Assembly: GCF_015140455.1 (NCBI RefSeq)
Contig: NZ_AP024094.1
Coordinates: 620,001-684,000, forward strand
Length of the DNA: 64,000 nt
Direction: 5' to 3'
Origin: Jeongeupia sp. HS-3
GTDB taxonomy: Bacteria > Pseudomonadota > Gammaproteobacteria > Burkholderiales > Chitinibacteraceae
The translations under genes were made by a program, and so were the position numbers. Shown here piece after piece: positions 41,829 through 51,171 of this stretch. The notes beneath the pieces were generated by a model. That model made no database searches. It worked only from the letters and a program-made list of their open reading frames with translations, and was not told where the DNA came from. Position 1 is the first letter of the stretch. Each line of letters starts with the position of its first letter.

Positions 41829-42327
41829 GTTGATTGTGGATCGGCAGATTGTCGACAATACCGCTACGTTGCTGCGCAACGACGAAGCCGGCGAGTTCGC
41901 CGCAGTTCCGGCTGCCGGCACGGTGATCGTGCCGCTGGCGCAGTATCTGGCTCAAAAAGCGGCGCTGACCGCCCGTGGCGAGTTCGGTGTCTGGTTCGGG
42001 CCGGACGACGAACCCGAGGCACTAGGGGCCGACGCGGCAAGCCTGAGCCTGATCGCCGTCGAATTCCCGGCGTTCACCGATGGCCGCGGTTTCTCGATCG
42101 GTCGTCTGTTGCGCGAGCGTTATGGTTTCGCCGGTGAGTTGCGTGCGTTTGGTGATGTGTTCAAGGACACGCTCAATTACCTGACCCGCTGCGGCTTCAA
42201 CGCCTTCGTGATTCGCGAGGACAAGGATATCGACGAGGCGCTCAAGGGGCTGGATGATTTCACCGAGTCCTACCAAAGCAGCGTCGCGCAGCCGATGCCG
42301 CTGTTCCGTCGTCGCCAGCTCGGCTGA
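41821..42327 (+). CDS. DUF934 protein of sulfur assimilation
   Basis: 168 residues from MPKLIVDRQIVDN (ATG at 41821, overlapping the cysI stop). It has the DUF934 segments FPAFTDGRGFSIGRLLRERYGF, LRAFGDVFKDTLNYLTRCGFNAF and the C-terminal SYQSSVAQPMPLFRRR. Members are always found next to CysI-type sulfite reductases and are thought to support electron supply or assembly; the biochemical activity is not established. A terminator follows after 18 bases. Confidence 0.92.
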   Translation: MPKLIVDRQIVDNTATLLRNDEAGEFAAVPAAGTVIVPLAQYLAQKAALTARGEFGVWFGPDDEPEALGADAASLSLIAVEFPAFTDGRGFSIGRLLRERYGFAGELRAFGDVFKDTLNYLTRCGFNAFVIREDKDIDEALKGLDDFTESYQSSVAQPMPLFRRRQLG

Positions 42328-42345
42328 CCGATCGTCGGATACCTG

Positions 42346-42372
42346 AAAGGCGCACCAAGGTGCGCCTTTTTT
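42346..42372 (+). terminator. Intrinsic terminator of the cysI-DUF934 operon
   Basis: AAAGGCGCACC pairs with GGTGCGCCTTT over a 2-base loop and runs into six T residues. The remaining bases to the MarR gene at 42522 presumably hold its promoter. Confidence 0.95.
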
Positions 42373-42521
42373 CATGGGTAAGCCAGTGCCCATGCGATGA
42401 AAGTGCCATTGTCATCGGAATTGTTGCCAAGTTTGAGTGGCGACATTTCGTTGCAGATTACAACCGTGCCGATTAGAGTCAAAGTGATCAATCAAAGCCA
42501 TCATCGCCATCGGAGATTCCC

Positions 42522-42953
42522 ATGAAAGTGGACAAGGACGCACGGCTGTTACGGGAGCTGATCTATCGCTTCTTCATGGAAGAGCGAGACCAGCTCGCCA
42601 AGCTCGACCTGGGCCAGAACAGCCGGATCATCGAAATGATGTATCGCGTTGGGCCGATAACCCAGTCGGAGCTGGGGCAGATCCTCAATTTCGAGAAAAG
42701 CTGGATCAGCCGGATGGTCGATCAGCTGGTCGCCGAGGGCTGGGTTGAACGCACGCCCAACCCGCAAGACCGTCGCAGCAAGATCCTGATCCTGACCGAG
42801 GCCGGTCAGGCGCACGCGCGCGAGATCGGCGTGATGTTCGATGCGCATTCCCGTCAGGTGCTCGATCGCCTGGACGAGGCCGGGCTGGCCAATGTCCTGC
42901 GCGCCATGACGCATTTGTCGCAGGCGCTGCCATCGCGCTACGGCAAGCTTTAG
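42522..42953 (+). CDS. MarR-family transcriptional regulator
   Basis: 143 residues with the winged HTH core ITQSELGQILNFEKSWISRMVDQLVAEGWVER and the wing NPQDRRSKILILTEAG. GGAGATTCCC precedes the ATG. It lies 2 bases upstream of an MFS exporter on the same strand; such pairs normally have the MarR protein repress both genes until a drug-like ligand binds. Operator not identified. Confidence 0.92.
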   Translation: MKVDKDARLLRELIYRFFMEERDQLAKLDLGQNSRIIEMMYRVGPITQSELGQILNFEKSWISRMVDQLVAEGWVERTPNPQDRRSKILILTEAGQAHAREIGVMFDAHSRQVLDRLDEAGLANVLRAMTHLSQALPSRYGKL

Positions 42954-42955
42954 GA

Positions 42956-44521
42956 ATGGGGGCCACGGCACCACGTCCGAAGTGGGTTTCGATTGCCGCG
43001 ATGAGTGGCATCTGTCTGGTGATGATGCTGATCGCGCTGGATCAGACCGTCGTCGGCACTGCCTTGCCGCGCGTTGTCGCCGAGTTGCAGGGTTATGCGC
43101 TTTATCCGTGGGTGGCGTCGGCCTATCTGATGACCAACGCGGTGATGATCGCGATCACCGGCCGTCTCGGCGATCTGTACGGCCGCAAACCCTTTGTGCT
43201 GGCGGCGATCGTGCTGTTCACGCTGGCTTCGGTCTTGTGCGGCATGTCGCAGAGCATGCTGCAGCTGGTGCTGGCGCGTGCCTTGCAAGGCATCGGCGGC
43301 GGCATGCTAGCCGGTGCGGCGTTCGCGTCGGTCAGCGATCTCTTTCCCGATCCGATGCAACGCGTGCGCTGGCAGGCAATGTTGTCGGCAACCTTCGGCA
43401 TTGCCACGGCGATGGGGCCGGCGCTCGGTGGCTGGCTGACCGAACATCTGGGCTGGCGCAGTGTGTTCTACGTGAACCTGCCGATCGGCCTCTTGGCGCT
43501 GCCGGTGGTCTGGCGCTATCTGCCGCACGTGCTCAATCACGATGGCGATGATCGTTCGATCGACTGGCTCGGCGCTGTGCTGCTGGCCGCCTCGTTCTGC
43601 GCCATCCTGTTCACCACCGAACGCATCGGCATCATGGGGCTGTTGAACCCGTGGCTGTGGGCGATGCTCGCCGGTACCGCCCTGGTGTGTTGGCTGTTCA
43701 TCCGCCATCAGCGCCGCAGCCGCGCGCCGATCATTCCGCCGCGGTTGTTTATCGAGCGCGCGGTGCGGCAGTTGTGTGCGCTGGGCTTTCTCACCGGTCT
43801 GGTGATGTTCGTGCTGATTTTCTATGCGCCGCTGTTGCTGCAGGGCGGCTTTGGCCTGTCGCCGAACACCGCTGGCGTGCTGGTCACGCCCCTCTTGGTC
43901 AGCATCACCATCGGCAGCATCATCAACGGTCGCTTGGTGCCGCGCCTGCCGCAGCCGGAAAAGCTGATTTCCTGGGGGCTGCTGGTGTTGATGTTCGGCG
44001 CGGCGATGCTGGCGACGCTGAATCACGCCACGCCGCACTGGTTGATGTCGCTGGGCTTCGCCGTGTGTGGCCTGAGCCTGGGATTCCAGCTGCCGAATCT
44101 GACCTTGCAGGTACAGGCCGCCGTCGCGCGCACCGATGTCGGCGTGGCCTCGGCGCTGATCCAGATGACGCGGATGCTCGGCAGCATGATCGGCGCCAGC
44201 GCCGCCGGGATGGCGGTCGATCTGCGCTACCGGCAGCAGGTGTCCGAATTGCTCGTGGGCGTCAGCAACCACGAGGTCGTGCGTTTGTTCGATAGTCCGC
44301 AGCTGCTGGTGCGCACGCAGGATCAACTGCAGCTGACGCAACTGGCTGCACCGCTGGGGCTGGATGCCCATGCCATGCTTGATGGTGCCCGCGCCGCGCT
44401 GGTCAGCGGTATTCATCTGGCGTTCGCTGCCTGCGTGGTGGTGATCGTCGTGAGTTATTTTGTTGCCCGCGGGCTGCCGCCGTTCGTGTCGACGCTGGCG
44501 CGCAAGCCGGCGGCAGGCTGA
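42956..44521 (+). CDS. DHA2-type MFS multidrug exporter (EmrB/QacA group)
   Basis: 521 residues, 14 predicted helices. Motif C-like and signature segments: VMMLIALDQTVVGTALPRV in helix 1, TGRLGDLYGRKP in loop 2-3, and GPALGGWL in helix 5. The size and helix count fit the EmrB/QacA/MDR group rather than the 12-helix group. It is co-transcribed with the MarR gene. Its start at 42956 has TTTAGGA immediately upstream, overlapping the MarR stop. Substrate unknown. Confidence 0.92.
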   Translation: MGATAPRPKWVSIAAMSGICLVMMLIALDQTVVGTALPRVVAELQGYALYPWVASAYLMTNAVMIAITGRLGDLYGRKPFVLAAIVLFTLASVLCGMSQSMLQLVLARALQGIGGGMLAGAAFASVSDLFPDPMQRVRWQAMLSATFGIATAMGPALGGWLTEHLGWRSVFYVNLPIGLLALPVVWRYLPHVLNHDGDDRSIDWLGAVLLAASFCAILFTTERIGIMGLLNPWLWAMLAGTALVCWLFIRHQRRSRAPIIPPRLFIERAVRQLCALGFLTGLVMFVLIFYAPLLLQGGFGLSPNTAGVLVTPLLVSITIGSIINGRLVPRLPQPEKLISWGLLVLMFGAAMLATLNHATPHWLMSLGFAVCGLSLGFQLPNLTLQVQAAVARTDVGVASALIQMTRMLGSMIGASAAGMAVDLRYRQQVSELLVGVSNHEVVRLFDSPQLLVRTQDQLQLTQLAAPLGLDAHAMLDGARAALVSGIHLAFAACVVVIVVSYFVARGLPPFVSTLARKPAAG

Positions 44522-44625
44522 TTGAGCGAGGCGATGCGCGAACATGGATCATGCCGATGGACTGATTTTCGGTATTTTGGCAAGCCCAAGTCGATCACGG
44601 CGAGCGCGAGCCCTGAAGCGGTAAG

Positions 44626-45321
44626 ATGCGACGCATGAGCTTTATCGTACACAGATCATTGCGCCGGCATTGCGCCGTTATGGCGCTCGCCGTACTGCTG
44701 GCGGCCTGCGCCGGTACGCCCGATGCCGGCCCGGCGCCGGCCGGTTTTTATCGCGTCGCCCAGGGCGATACCCTGTGGCGGATCGCCACCAAGAACGGTC
44801 GCAGCGTGGCCGAGATCAGGCGCTGGAACAAACTCAACGGCAACGATATCCAGACCGGACAGCTTTTGCGGGTGACGCCACCGGGCACCGCTGCAAGTAG
44901 CGGTTCCGCAGCGGTGAGCAAGCCCGAGCCCGCGCCAGCGAAACCGGCCGTCGAGATGCAGCTGGCGTGGCCGGTGCCGGGGAAGGTCGTGTCGCGATAT
45001 AACGGCAGCACCATCAAGGGGGTCGTCCTCGCGGCGCAGCCGGGTGAGCCAGTCAAGGCGGCGGCCGCCGGCAAGGTGATGTACGCGGGCAGCGGCATTC
45101 GCAGTTACGGCAATCTGATCGTGATCAAGCACAACGCCCGGGTGATTACCGTCTACGCGTACAACAGCCAGTTGCTGGTCAAGGACGGCGCCAGCGTTCA
45201 GGCCGGGCAGGTGATTGCCAAGGCTGGCGGTAGCGCGGGTGTGCCGAACGACAAGGTGCATTTCGAGGTGCGTGTCGACGGCAAGGCGGTTGACCCGCAG
45301 CCGTATCTGCCGCCGCGCTAA
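44626..45321 (+). CDS. NlpD-like lipoprotein with LysM and degenerate LytM domain
   Basis: 231 residues. Lipoprotein signal with lipobox LLAAC near residue 27, LysM domain (YRVAQGDTLWRIATKNG, about 44-86), a Pro/Ala linker, then an M23/LytM domain (about 120-231). The catalytic residues of M23 peptidases are lost: the HxxxD site reads KGVVLAAQ and the YAHL site reads YAYNS, leaving only HFEV. Such degenerate LytM factors (NlpD, EnvC) activate periplasmic amidases during cell separation. It is not next to rpoS or surE here, so it may be a second NlpD-like factor. Confidence 0.88.
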   Translation: MRRMSFIVHRSLRRHCAVMALAVLLAACAGTPDAGPAPAGFYRVAQGDTLWRIATKNGRSVAEIRRWNKLNGNDIQTGQLLRVTPPGTAASSGSAAVSKPEPAPAKPAVEMQLAWPVPGKVVSRYNGSTIKGVVLAAQPGEPVKAAAAGKVMYAGSGIRSYGNLIVIKHNARVITVYAYNSQLLVKDGASVQAGQVIAKAGGSAGVPNDKVHFEVRVDGKAVDPQPYLPPR

Positions 45322-45344
45322 CGGCGTTGCTGGCACGAGGGCAA

Positions 45345-46199
45345 TTACTTGCGCGGATGTTCCGTCAGTTGATCGGCCAGCAGCAGCAAATCCTGCCAGG
45401 CCTTGGCTTTGTCGGGCAGATTGCGCAGCAGATACGCCGGGTGATAGCTGATCACCACCGGAATCTCGCCATGCCGGTGCACCTTGCCGCGTAGCGCGCT
45501 GATCGGCGCGTCGGTTTTCAACAGTGCCTGGATCGCGAAGCGGCCGACGGCGAAGATCACCGTCGGCTGGATCAACGCAATCTGCCGTGCCAGGAAGGGC
45601 GCGCATTCGGCGACTTCGGCTGGCTGCGGATTGCGATTGCCCGGCGGCCGGCACTTGAGCACATTGGCGATGTAGACACCGTCGCCACGTTTTTCACCAA
45701 TCGCCGCGAGCATATTGTCGAGCAGCTTGCCGGCGGCGCCGACAAAGGGCTCGCCCTGCTTGTCTTCTTCCGCGCCGGGTGCTTCGCCGATGATGAGCAG
45801 CCTTGCGGTCCGGTCGCCGACGCCGGGAACCGCCTGAATGCGGCCCTCGCATAGACCGCAGGCGGTGCAGGCACGGATTTTCTCTTCCAGTACATCCCAA
45901 TCCAGCGTCGCGATCTCGCGGCTGCGCGCGTCATCCTGCGATGTTTCGATTTTGGCCGGTGCGGCGCGCGTGCGCGCATCCGGCAGCACGATCACCGGCG
46001 CCTTGTTCGAGGGCCGGGCCGGCTTGGGTGTCGGGATTTGCGCACTCGCCGGTGCCGGCGCGGGCGCTGCAATCACTTCGGCCGCTTCAATCGCTTCATT
46101 CGTATCGGCGTCGGACGTATCGAAAGCCAGCGCGGCAAGTTGTTCGCGGCGTATCCAGATCGGCCCGAGGCCGAGCTCGTCGAGGGCATGCCGGCTCAT
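45345..46199 (-). CDS. Family 4 uracil-DNA glycosylase
   Basis: 284 residues. After an Ala/Pro-rich N-terminal 100 residues comes the type 4 UDG domain: iron-sulfur cysteines CTACGLC and later [11 protein letters not shown] and AECAPFL, the catalytic [20 protein letters not shown] motif, and the C-terminal SYHPAYLLR. It removes uracil from DNA. The N-terminal disordered part is typical of the proteobacterial proteins annotated as phage SPO1 DNA polymerase-related. Its start overlaps the rimI stop by 4 bases, so udg follows rimI and tsaB in one transcript. Confidence 0.9.
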   Translation of the reverse strand: MSRHALDELGLGPIWIRREQLAALAFDTSDADTNEAIEAAEVIAAPAPAPASAQIPTPKPARPSNKAPVIVLPDARTRAAPAKIETSQDDARSREIATLDWDVLEEKIRACTACGLCEGRIQAVPGVGDRTARLLIIGEAPGAEEDKQGEPFVGAAGKLLDNMLAAIGEKRGDGVYIANVLKCRPPGNRNPQPAEVAECAPFLARQIALIQPTVIFAVGRFAIQALLKTDAPISALRGKVHRHGEIPVVISYHPAYLLRNLPDKAKAWQDLLLLADQLTEHPRK

Positions 46200-46648
46200 T
46201 GCGCCGCTCCGTTCAAGGTAAACGTGTACAGCAAGGCATCCTCGCGGCCATTGGGCGCCGGGTAATAGCCCTTGCGTCGGCCGCTGACTTCACCGCCGCA
46301 GCCGGCGTACAGCGCTTGGGCGGCGGTATTGCCGGCGCGCACTTCCAGAAATAATTGTGTCGTGCCGGTCTGGCGCAGCTCGGCCAGCAAGGCCTTCAGC
46401 AGCAGGCGGCCGAGCCCCTGGCGCTGCTTGGCCGGCGATACGGCGATCAGCTGCAGTTCGGCCTCGTCGAGCACGCGGCTGGAGATGGCGAAACCGGCCA
46501 GTACGCCATCGTCATCGATGGCGCCGATGCCGTGATCGCGCACCAAAGCATCGGCCCACAGCTTGGCCGACCAAGGGTGAGGGTTGGTGGCGGCATCAAG
46601 TGCGACCAACAGATCCAGATCGTCGGGGCCAAGCGGGCGCAGTGTCAC
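46196..46648 (-). CDS. rimI: Ribosomal protein S18-alanine N-acetyltransferase
   Basis: 150 residues of the GNAT fold: LIAVSPAKQRQGLGRLLLKALL is the acetyl-CoA loop (Q/RxxGxG/A), followed by LEVRAGNTAAQALYAGCGGEVSGRRKGYYP, the RimI signature ending. It acetylates the N-terminus of ribosomal protein S18. It overlaps tsaB upstream and udg downstream by 4 bases each, the standard tsaB-rimI arrangement. Confidence 0.93.
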   Translation of the reverse strand: MTLRPLGPDDLDLLVALDAATNPHPWSAKLWADALVRDHGIGAIDDDGVLAGFAISSRVLDEAELQLIAVSPAKQRQGLGRLLLKALLAELRQTGTTQLFLEVRAGNTAAQALYAGCGGEVSGRRKGYYPAPNGREDALLYTFTLNGAAQ

Positions 46649-47325
46649 TTGACCGGGCGCTCGTGGGTTTTCAGCGCGACCTTGTCGCGCAGGTAAACGA
46701 GCGTGGCTTCGTGTGCCGGGCGGCCGAGGCCGGCGGCGAAGCGCGGTAGCGCCAGCGCCAGAATGTCACGCGCCAGCGGGAAGCGCTCCGGCTGCGTCGC
46801 GGCAAGCTTGTCGCCCAACTGCATGGCGAGCACCTCACCGTAGGCGGCAAAACCGCTGCCGCTGCCGGTCCAGCCATCGCCATCGGGCAGTGGCAGCGCC
46901 TCGGGATTACAGACCACCGCCTCGCCGACTTCCTGCCAGCCGCTCTCGTCGCGCGCATAACTGGCAACATAAATCTGCTGCATGCGTGCATCCAGACAGG
47001 CAATCACCCGCTCGGCGCCGCTGCCTTGCGCCAGTGCTTCCAGCGTCGAAACGCCGATCACCGGAATACCCAAGCCAAAGCCCAGCCCCTGGGCGATGCC
47101 GCAGCCGATGCGCAAGCCGGTGAACGAGCCCGGCCCCATGCCGAAGGCGAGCCCCTCGAGATCGGCGCGGGCCACGCCGGCCTCGGCCAGCAGCGCTTCG
47201 AGCCGGGGCAGCGTTTGCTCGGCGTGGCGCTGGCCGACGTGCCAGTCGTGCGCGGTGACGTGGCCATCGTGAAAGAGGGCGAGCGAAAGATGTTCGGTGG
47301 AGGTATCGAGGGCGAGGTAGGCCAT
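46645..47325 (-). CDS. tsaB: tRNA threonylcarbamoyladenosine biosynthesis protein TsaB
   Basis: 226 residues. ASKHA-fold start MAYLALDTSTEHLSLALF, HAEQTLPRLEALLAEAG, and FGMGPGSFTGLRIGCGIAQGLG identify TsaB. It works with TsaD and TsaE to form the t6A modification of ANN-decoding tRNAs. It is first in the tsaB-rimI-udg run, divergent from the peptide-binding protein gene at 47426. Confidence 0.95.
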   Translation of the reverse strand: MAYLALDTSTEHLSLALFHDGHVTAHDWHVGQRHAEQTLPRLEALLAEAGVARADLEGLAFGMGPGSFTGLRIGCGIAQGLGFGLGIPVIGVSTLEALAQGSGAERVIACLDARMQQIYVASYARDESGWQEVGEAVVCNPEALPLPDGDGWTGSGSGFAAYGEVLAMQLGDKLAATQPERFPLARDILALALPRFAAGLGRPAHEATLVYLRDKVALKTHERPVK

Positions 47326-47425
47326 GCGGCAGCCGGTCTGGAGGTAAGCGCCGATTTTATCATGCGTGGGGCAAGGCTGCGCCGGCTGCTAAGATTGCTC
47401 AAGACCCTCACGATAGCGATCGCCC

Positions 47426-49213
47426 ATGCGCCTTGTTGCCGCTTTGCTGTTGATGCTTGCACTGGCGCCGGTACGCGCCGATTACGCTGTGGCCCTCGGC
47501 TACACCCCCAAGTACGCCGCCGGCTTCACGCACTTTGACTATGTGAATCCGACTGCGCCGGTCGGGGGCGAGCTGCGGCTGGCGGCGATGGGCGATTTCG
47601 ACAAGTTCAACCCGTACACGCTCAAGGGCCGCGCCGCCGCCGGTCTTGGCGGTCTGGGCGACGGGCTGGTGTTCGAGAGCCTGACCATGCAGAGTCAGGA
47701 CGAGCCGCTCTCGGCCTATGGGCTGCTGGCCGACGATATCCGTATCGCGCCCGACGGGCTGTCGGTGACCTTCCACCTGAATCCGAAGGCGCGTTTCAGC
47801 AACGGCCGCAAGGTCGGCGCCGACGATGTGCGCTTCTCGTTCGAAACACTGACCAGCAAGCGCGCCAGCCCGATGTTCCGGCAGTACTGGGGCGATGTCG
47901 CCGGTGTCGACGTGCTCGACGCCGAGACGGTGCGGTTTCGCTTCAAGCAGCACAACCGCGAGCTACCACTGACGATCGGTCAGCTGCCGGTGTTCGCCCG
48001 CGAGTGGGGCGGCGGCAAGCCGTTCGACGAATGGGTACGGCAAACGCCGATCGGCAGCGGCCCGTATGCGATCGAAAAGGTCGATCTGGGCAAGCGCATC
48101 GTCTACAAACGCCGCGCCGATTACTGGGGCTGGCAGCTGCCGGTACGGCGCGGCAGCTATAATTTCGAGCGCATCAGTTACCGCTATTACCAGGACGATA
48201 CCGCCAGACTGGAAGCGTTCAAGGCCGGCGAGTTCGATTTCACTTTCGAGAATGTCGCCCGCCAGTGGGTGCGCGGTTATACCGGCCCGGCGTTCCGCGA
48301 CGGCCGCATCGTCAAGAAGACCTTCGTGCACGAAAACAGTGCCGGCATGCAGGGCTATGCGATCAATCTGCGCCGGCCGCAATACAAGGACGTGCGTGTG
48401 CGGCGCGCGCTGGGGCTGGCGATGGATTTTGGCTGGATGAACCGCCAGCTGTTTTACGACCAGTACACGCGCTCGCCGAGTTATTTCTCCAATAGCGAGC
48501 TCGAAGCCAAGGGCAGGCCGGGGCCGGGCGAGTTGCGTTATCTTGAGCCCCTGCGCGGCAAGATCGATCCGTCTGTTTTTGTCACCGCGGCCATGCCGCC
48601 GACGACCACGCCGCCGGATAGTTTGCGCAAGAACCTGCTGCGGGCCCGGCAGCTGCTGCAGGACGCCGGCTGGAGCTATCGCGACGGCGCACTACGCAAT
48701 GCCAGCGGTGAGCCTTTTGTGATCGACATGCTGCTGTACCAGAAGGCATTCGAGCGTCTGGTTGCGCCGTACGCGCGCAATCTGCAGACGCTGGGCATCA
48801 CGCTCAATTACCGCGTGCTCGATCTGGCGCTGGCGCAGAAGCGGCTCGATGCCTTTGATTACGACATGACCGTGGTGACCTTTGGCGCAAGTCAAAGCCC
48901 CGGTAACGAGCTTTACGGTAACTTCGGTTCGCGTTCGGCCGACGAGCCCGGTTCGAACAACGCCATGGGGATCAAGGATCCGGCGATCGATGCGCTGATC
49001 GAGCAGATTGTCCAGGCGCCGGATCGTGCGGCGCTGGTCGATGCCGGCCGGGCGCTCGACCGGGTGCTGCGTGCCGGTGACTATCTGATACCCAACTGGT
49101 TCAACCGCGTCCACCGCGTCGCGTTTCGCGACCGTTACGCCTGGCCGGCGACGCTGCCGAAGTATTACGGAGCCGAGGAATGGGCGATCCAGACGTGGTG
49201 GCTCAAGCGCTGA
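47426..49213 (+). CDS. yejA: Periplasmic peptide-binding protein of a YejA-type ABC transporter
   Basis: 595 residues with a signal peptide (MRLVAALLLMLALAPVRADY), then the SBP-bac-5 fold: DKFNPYTLKG, GLGDGLVFESL, FHLNPKARFSNG and, further on, ANNAMGIKDPAIDALIEQI. The length and these segments match YejA, the binding protein for oligopeptides and microcin C-like compounds. The matching permeases (51172, 52227) and ATPase (55735) lie further along the same strand, separated by other genes. Confidence 0.9.
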   Translation: MRLVAALLLMLALAPVRADYAVALGYTPKYAAGFTHFDYVNPTAPVGGELRLAAMGDFDKFNPYTLKGRAAAGLGGLGDGLVFESLTMQSQDEPLSAYGLLADDIRIAPDGLSVTFHLNPKARFSNGRKVGADDVRFSFETLTSKRASPMFRQYWGDVAGVDVLDAETVRFRFKQHNRELPLTIGQLPVFAREWGGGKPFDEWVRQTPIGSGPYAIEKVDLGKRIVYKRRADYWGWQLPVRRGSYNFERISYRYYQDDTARLEAFKAGEFDFTFENVARQWVRGYTGPAFRDGRIVKKTFVHENSAGMQGYAINLRRPQYKDVRVRRALGLAMDFGWMNRQLFYDQYTRSPSYFSNSELEAKGRPGPGELRYLEPLRGKIDPSVFVTAAMPPTTTPPDSLRKNLLRARQLLQDAGWSYRDGALRNASGEPFVIDMLLYQKAFERLVAPYARNLQTLGITLNYRVLDLALAQKRLDAFDYDMTVVTFGASQSPGNELYGNFGSRSADEPGSNNAMGIKDPAIDALIEQIVQAPDRAALVDAGRALDRVLRAGDYLIPNWFNRVHRVAFRDRYAWPATLPKYYGAEEWAIQTWWLKR

Positions 49214-49328
49214 TCACGTTCGCTGCCGCTGCCGACGTAGGCGTTATTTGCGATGCAGCCGGCCGGATTCGTCGGTAAAGTCCGCCGGTTTGCTCCGACT
49301 TACCGAAACAGAGAAGACCGAATCGCTT

Positions 49329-50642
49329 ATGAATGCCGTCCTGATTTCCGTGATGCTGATGCTGATGCTCTCGCTGGCGCGAGTGAACGTCGTCGTCAGT
49401 ATCCTGCTTGCCGTGGTCACCGCCGGCTGGGTTGCCCATCTGCCGCTGGCCGATACGCTCACCGCCTTCGGCAGTGGCCTTGGCAACGGTGCCAGCGTGG
49501 CACTGTCCTACGGTCTGCTCGGCGCGTTCGCCCTGGCGCTGGCCGAATCCGGCCTGCCGCACGCGATGGCCGATGGCCTGGCGCGGATGGCCCGGAACGG
49601 CACGCGCGGCAGCTCGATCAAGTGGAGCATCATCGGTGCGCTGTTGCTGCTGGCGATCGCCTCGCAGAACATCCTGCCGATCCACATCGCCTTCATTCCG
49701 CTGGTGGTGCCGCCGCTGTTGTTTACGCTGGGGCAGTTCAAGGTCGATCGCCGGCTGATCGCCTGCGTGATCACCTTCGGTCTGGTCACGCCGTATATGT
49801 TCTGGCCGGTCGGTTTCGGCCATATCTTCCTGAACCAGATTCTGCTGGGCAATATCGCCAAAGCCGGGCTGGATGCCAGCCATGTCAACGTGATGCACGC
49901 GATGTTCATTCCGGCGATCGGCATGCTGTTCGGCCTGTTGATCGCGGTGTTCTTCAGTTACCGCAAGCCGCGCGACTACGACCTTGAGGCACTGGCGACG
50001 GTCGAGCGCGAAGGCGGGCGTTACACGCGGCGCTCGCTGATCGTCGCGGTGGTGGCGATGGTCGCCACTTTTGCCGTCCAGCTCTTTGCCGATTCGATGA
50101 TCCTCGGTGCGCTGGCTGGTTTCATCGTCTGCGTACTCGGTGGCGCGGTGCAGTTCAAGCAATCCGACAGCCTGTTCCAGGAAGGCATGAAGATGATGGC
50201 CGGTATCGGCCTGATCATGATCGCCGCCAACGGTTTCGCCGCGGTATTGCAGGCCACCGGCGATGTCGAATCCTTGGTGAAGGGCTCGATGGCGATGATC
50301 GGCGATAACCGTCCGCTCGCCGCTTTCCTGATGCTGCTGGTCGGGCTGATCGTGACCATGGGCATCGGCTCGTCGTTCTCGACCGTGCCTATCATCGCGA
50401 CGATCTACGTGCCGCTGGCGATGCACCTCGGCTTCTCGGCGACCGCGATCGTCTCGCTGATCGGCACCGCCGGCGCGCTTGGCGACGCCGGTAGCCCGGC
50501 CGCCGATTCAACGCTAGGCCCGACCTCGGGGCTGAATGTCGACGGCCAGCACGACCACATGTGGGACACCGTGGTGCCCACTTTCCTGCACTACAACCTG
50601 CCGTTGCTGGTGTTCGGCTGGGTGGCGGTGATGGTGCTCTGA
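49329..50642 (+). CDS. Na+/H+ antiporter family protein (NhaC-like, YuiF group)
   Basis: 437 residues from MNAVLISVMLMLMLSLARVN, about 11-12 helices. VALSYGLLGAFALALAESG near the N-terminus, SQNILPIHIAFIPL, GIGSSFSTVPIIATIYVPLA and LGDAGSPAADSTLGPTSGLN near the C-terminus are typical of this family, proposed to exchange Na+ or carry amino acids. The ATG at 49329 precedes the first helix. The gene is inserted between yejA and yejB and has no evident functional link with them. Confidence 0.88.
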   Translation: MNAVLISVMLMLMLSLARVNVVVSILLAVVTAGWVAHLPLADTLTAFGSGLGNGASVALSYGLLGAFALALAESGLPHAMADGLARMARNGTRGSSIKWSIIGALLLLAIASQNILPIHIAFIPLVVPPLLFTLGQFKVDRRLIACVITFGLVTPYMFWPVGFGHIFLNQILLGNIAKAGLDASHVNVMHAMFIPAIGMLFGLLIAVFFSYRKPRDYDLEALATVEREGGRYTRRSLIVAVVAMVATFAVQLFADSMILGALAGFIVCVLGGAVQFKQSDSLFQEGMKMMAGIGLIMIAANGFAAVLQATGDVESLVKGSMAMIGDNRPLAAFLMLLVGLIVTMGIGSSFSTVPIIATIYVPLAMHLGFSATAIVSLIGTAGALGDAGSPAADSTLGPTSGLNVDGQHDHMWDTVVPTFLHYNLPLLVFGWVAVMVL

Positions 50643-50824
50643 GCCTACCCCATTAGGCGATTGCGCCTGCGCATTTTTCCCCCGTCCGATGCTCGGAACC
50701 CCGCAAGGGGGCTAACTTCGGGTCGTCCTCATGGACTTCATGGCGATGAAGGTTTCTGCGCTTCGGGCGGACGCAAACTGCTTTGGCTCGTTCGCCTACT
50801 GGAGCAGGCTGCGTGTCGATGCGC
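50643..50824. other. Intergenic region with a weak hairpin
   Basis: AGGCG/CGCCT with a 4-base loop at 50655-50668 is followed at a distance by ATTTTTCC, a weak terminator candidate for the antiporter gene. The rest up to the lipoprotein stop has no recognised gene. It may be a dispersed repeat or coding remnant, but nothing else in the window matches it by eye. Confidence 0.3.
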
Positions 50825-51073
50825 TCAGTTGAGCCGTGCGCTGTCGCTGCCGGTATCATAGCGGCATTGGATGGCCTGCGAACCTGCCAGCTTGGGGTAG
50901 GCGGTGACGGCAAGCTCCGTCGTCGACAGTGCATAGACCGATTCGATGCGGACCTCGGCATTCGTTTTTTGCGCGACCAGCGTAGCGCAGGCCCGCCTTG
51001 CTTCGTCGGCATGCGGAACGCTGGCGCAAGCGGTGAGGCCCAGTGTGGTGGCGAGGATGAACAACAGGCGCAT
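50825..51073 (-). CDS. Small lipoprotein
   Basis: 82 residues starting MRLLFILATTLGLTACASVPHADEARR: a lipoprotein signal peptide with lipobox LTAC. The ATG at 51073 is chosen at the start of the signal sequence. The mature part has three further cysteines (RACATL, IQCRYD and others) and an IESVYALSTTELAVTAY segment. I do not recognise a family. It is on the opposite strand to the yej genes, sandwiched between the antiporter and yejB, and likely sits in the inner or outer membrane. Confidence 0.7.
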   Translation of the reverse strand: MRLLFILATTLGLTACASVPHADEARRACATLVAQKTNAEVRIESVYALSTTELAVTAYPKLAGSQAIQCRYDTGSDSARLN

Positions 51074-51171
51074 GATGATCGGCAAGGAAGGCTGAAAAGA
51101 CGAATTATCGCTGCTGCCATCGCCACTGTCCCGCCCATGCTAAGGTGGTACAAACCTCCGGAAGCGCAACG

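Noticed and set aside
50680-50800. Possible dispersed repeat between the antiporter and the lipoprotein gene
   Set aside because: No second copy was found in this window, so repeat status cannot be supported; a genome self-comparison would settle it.
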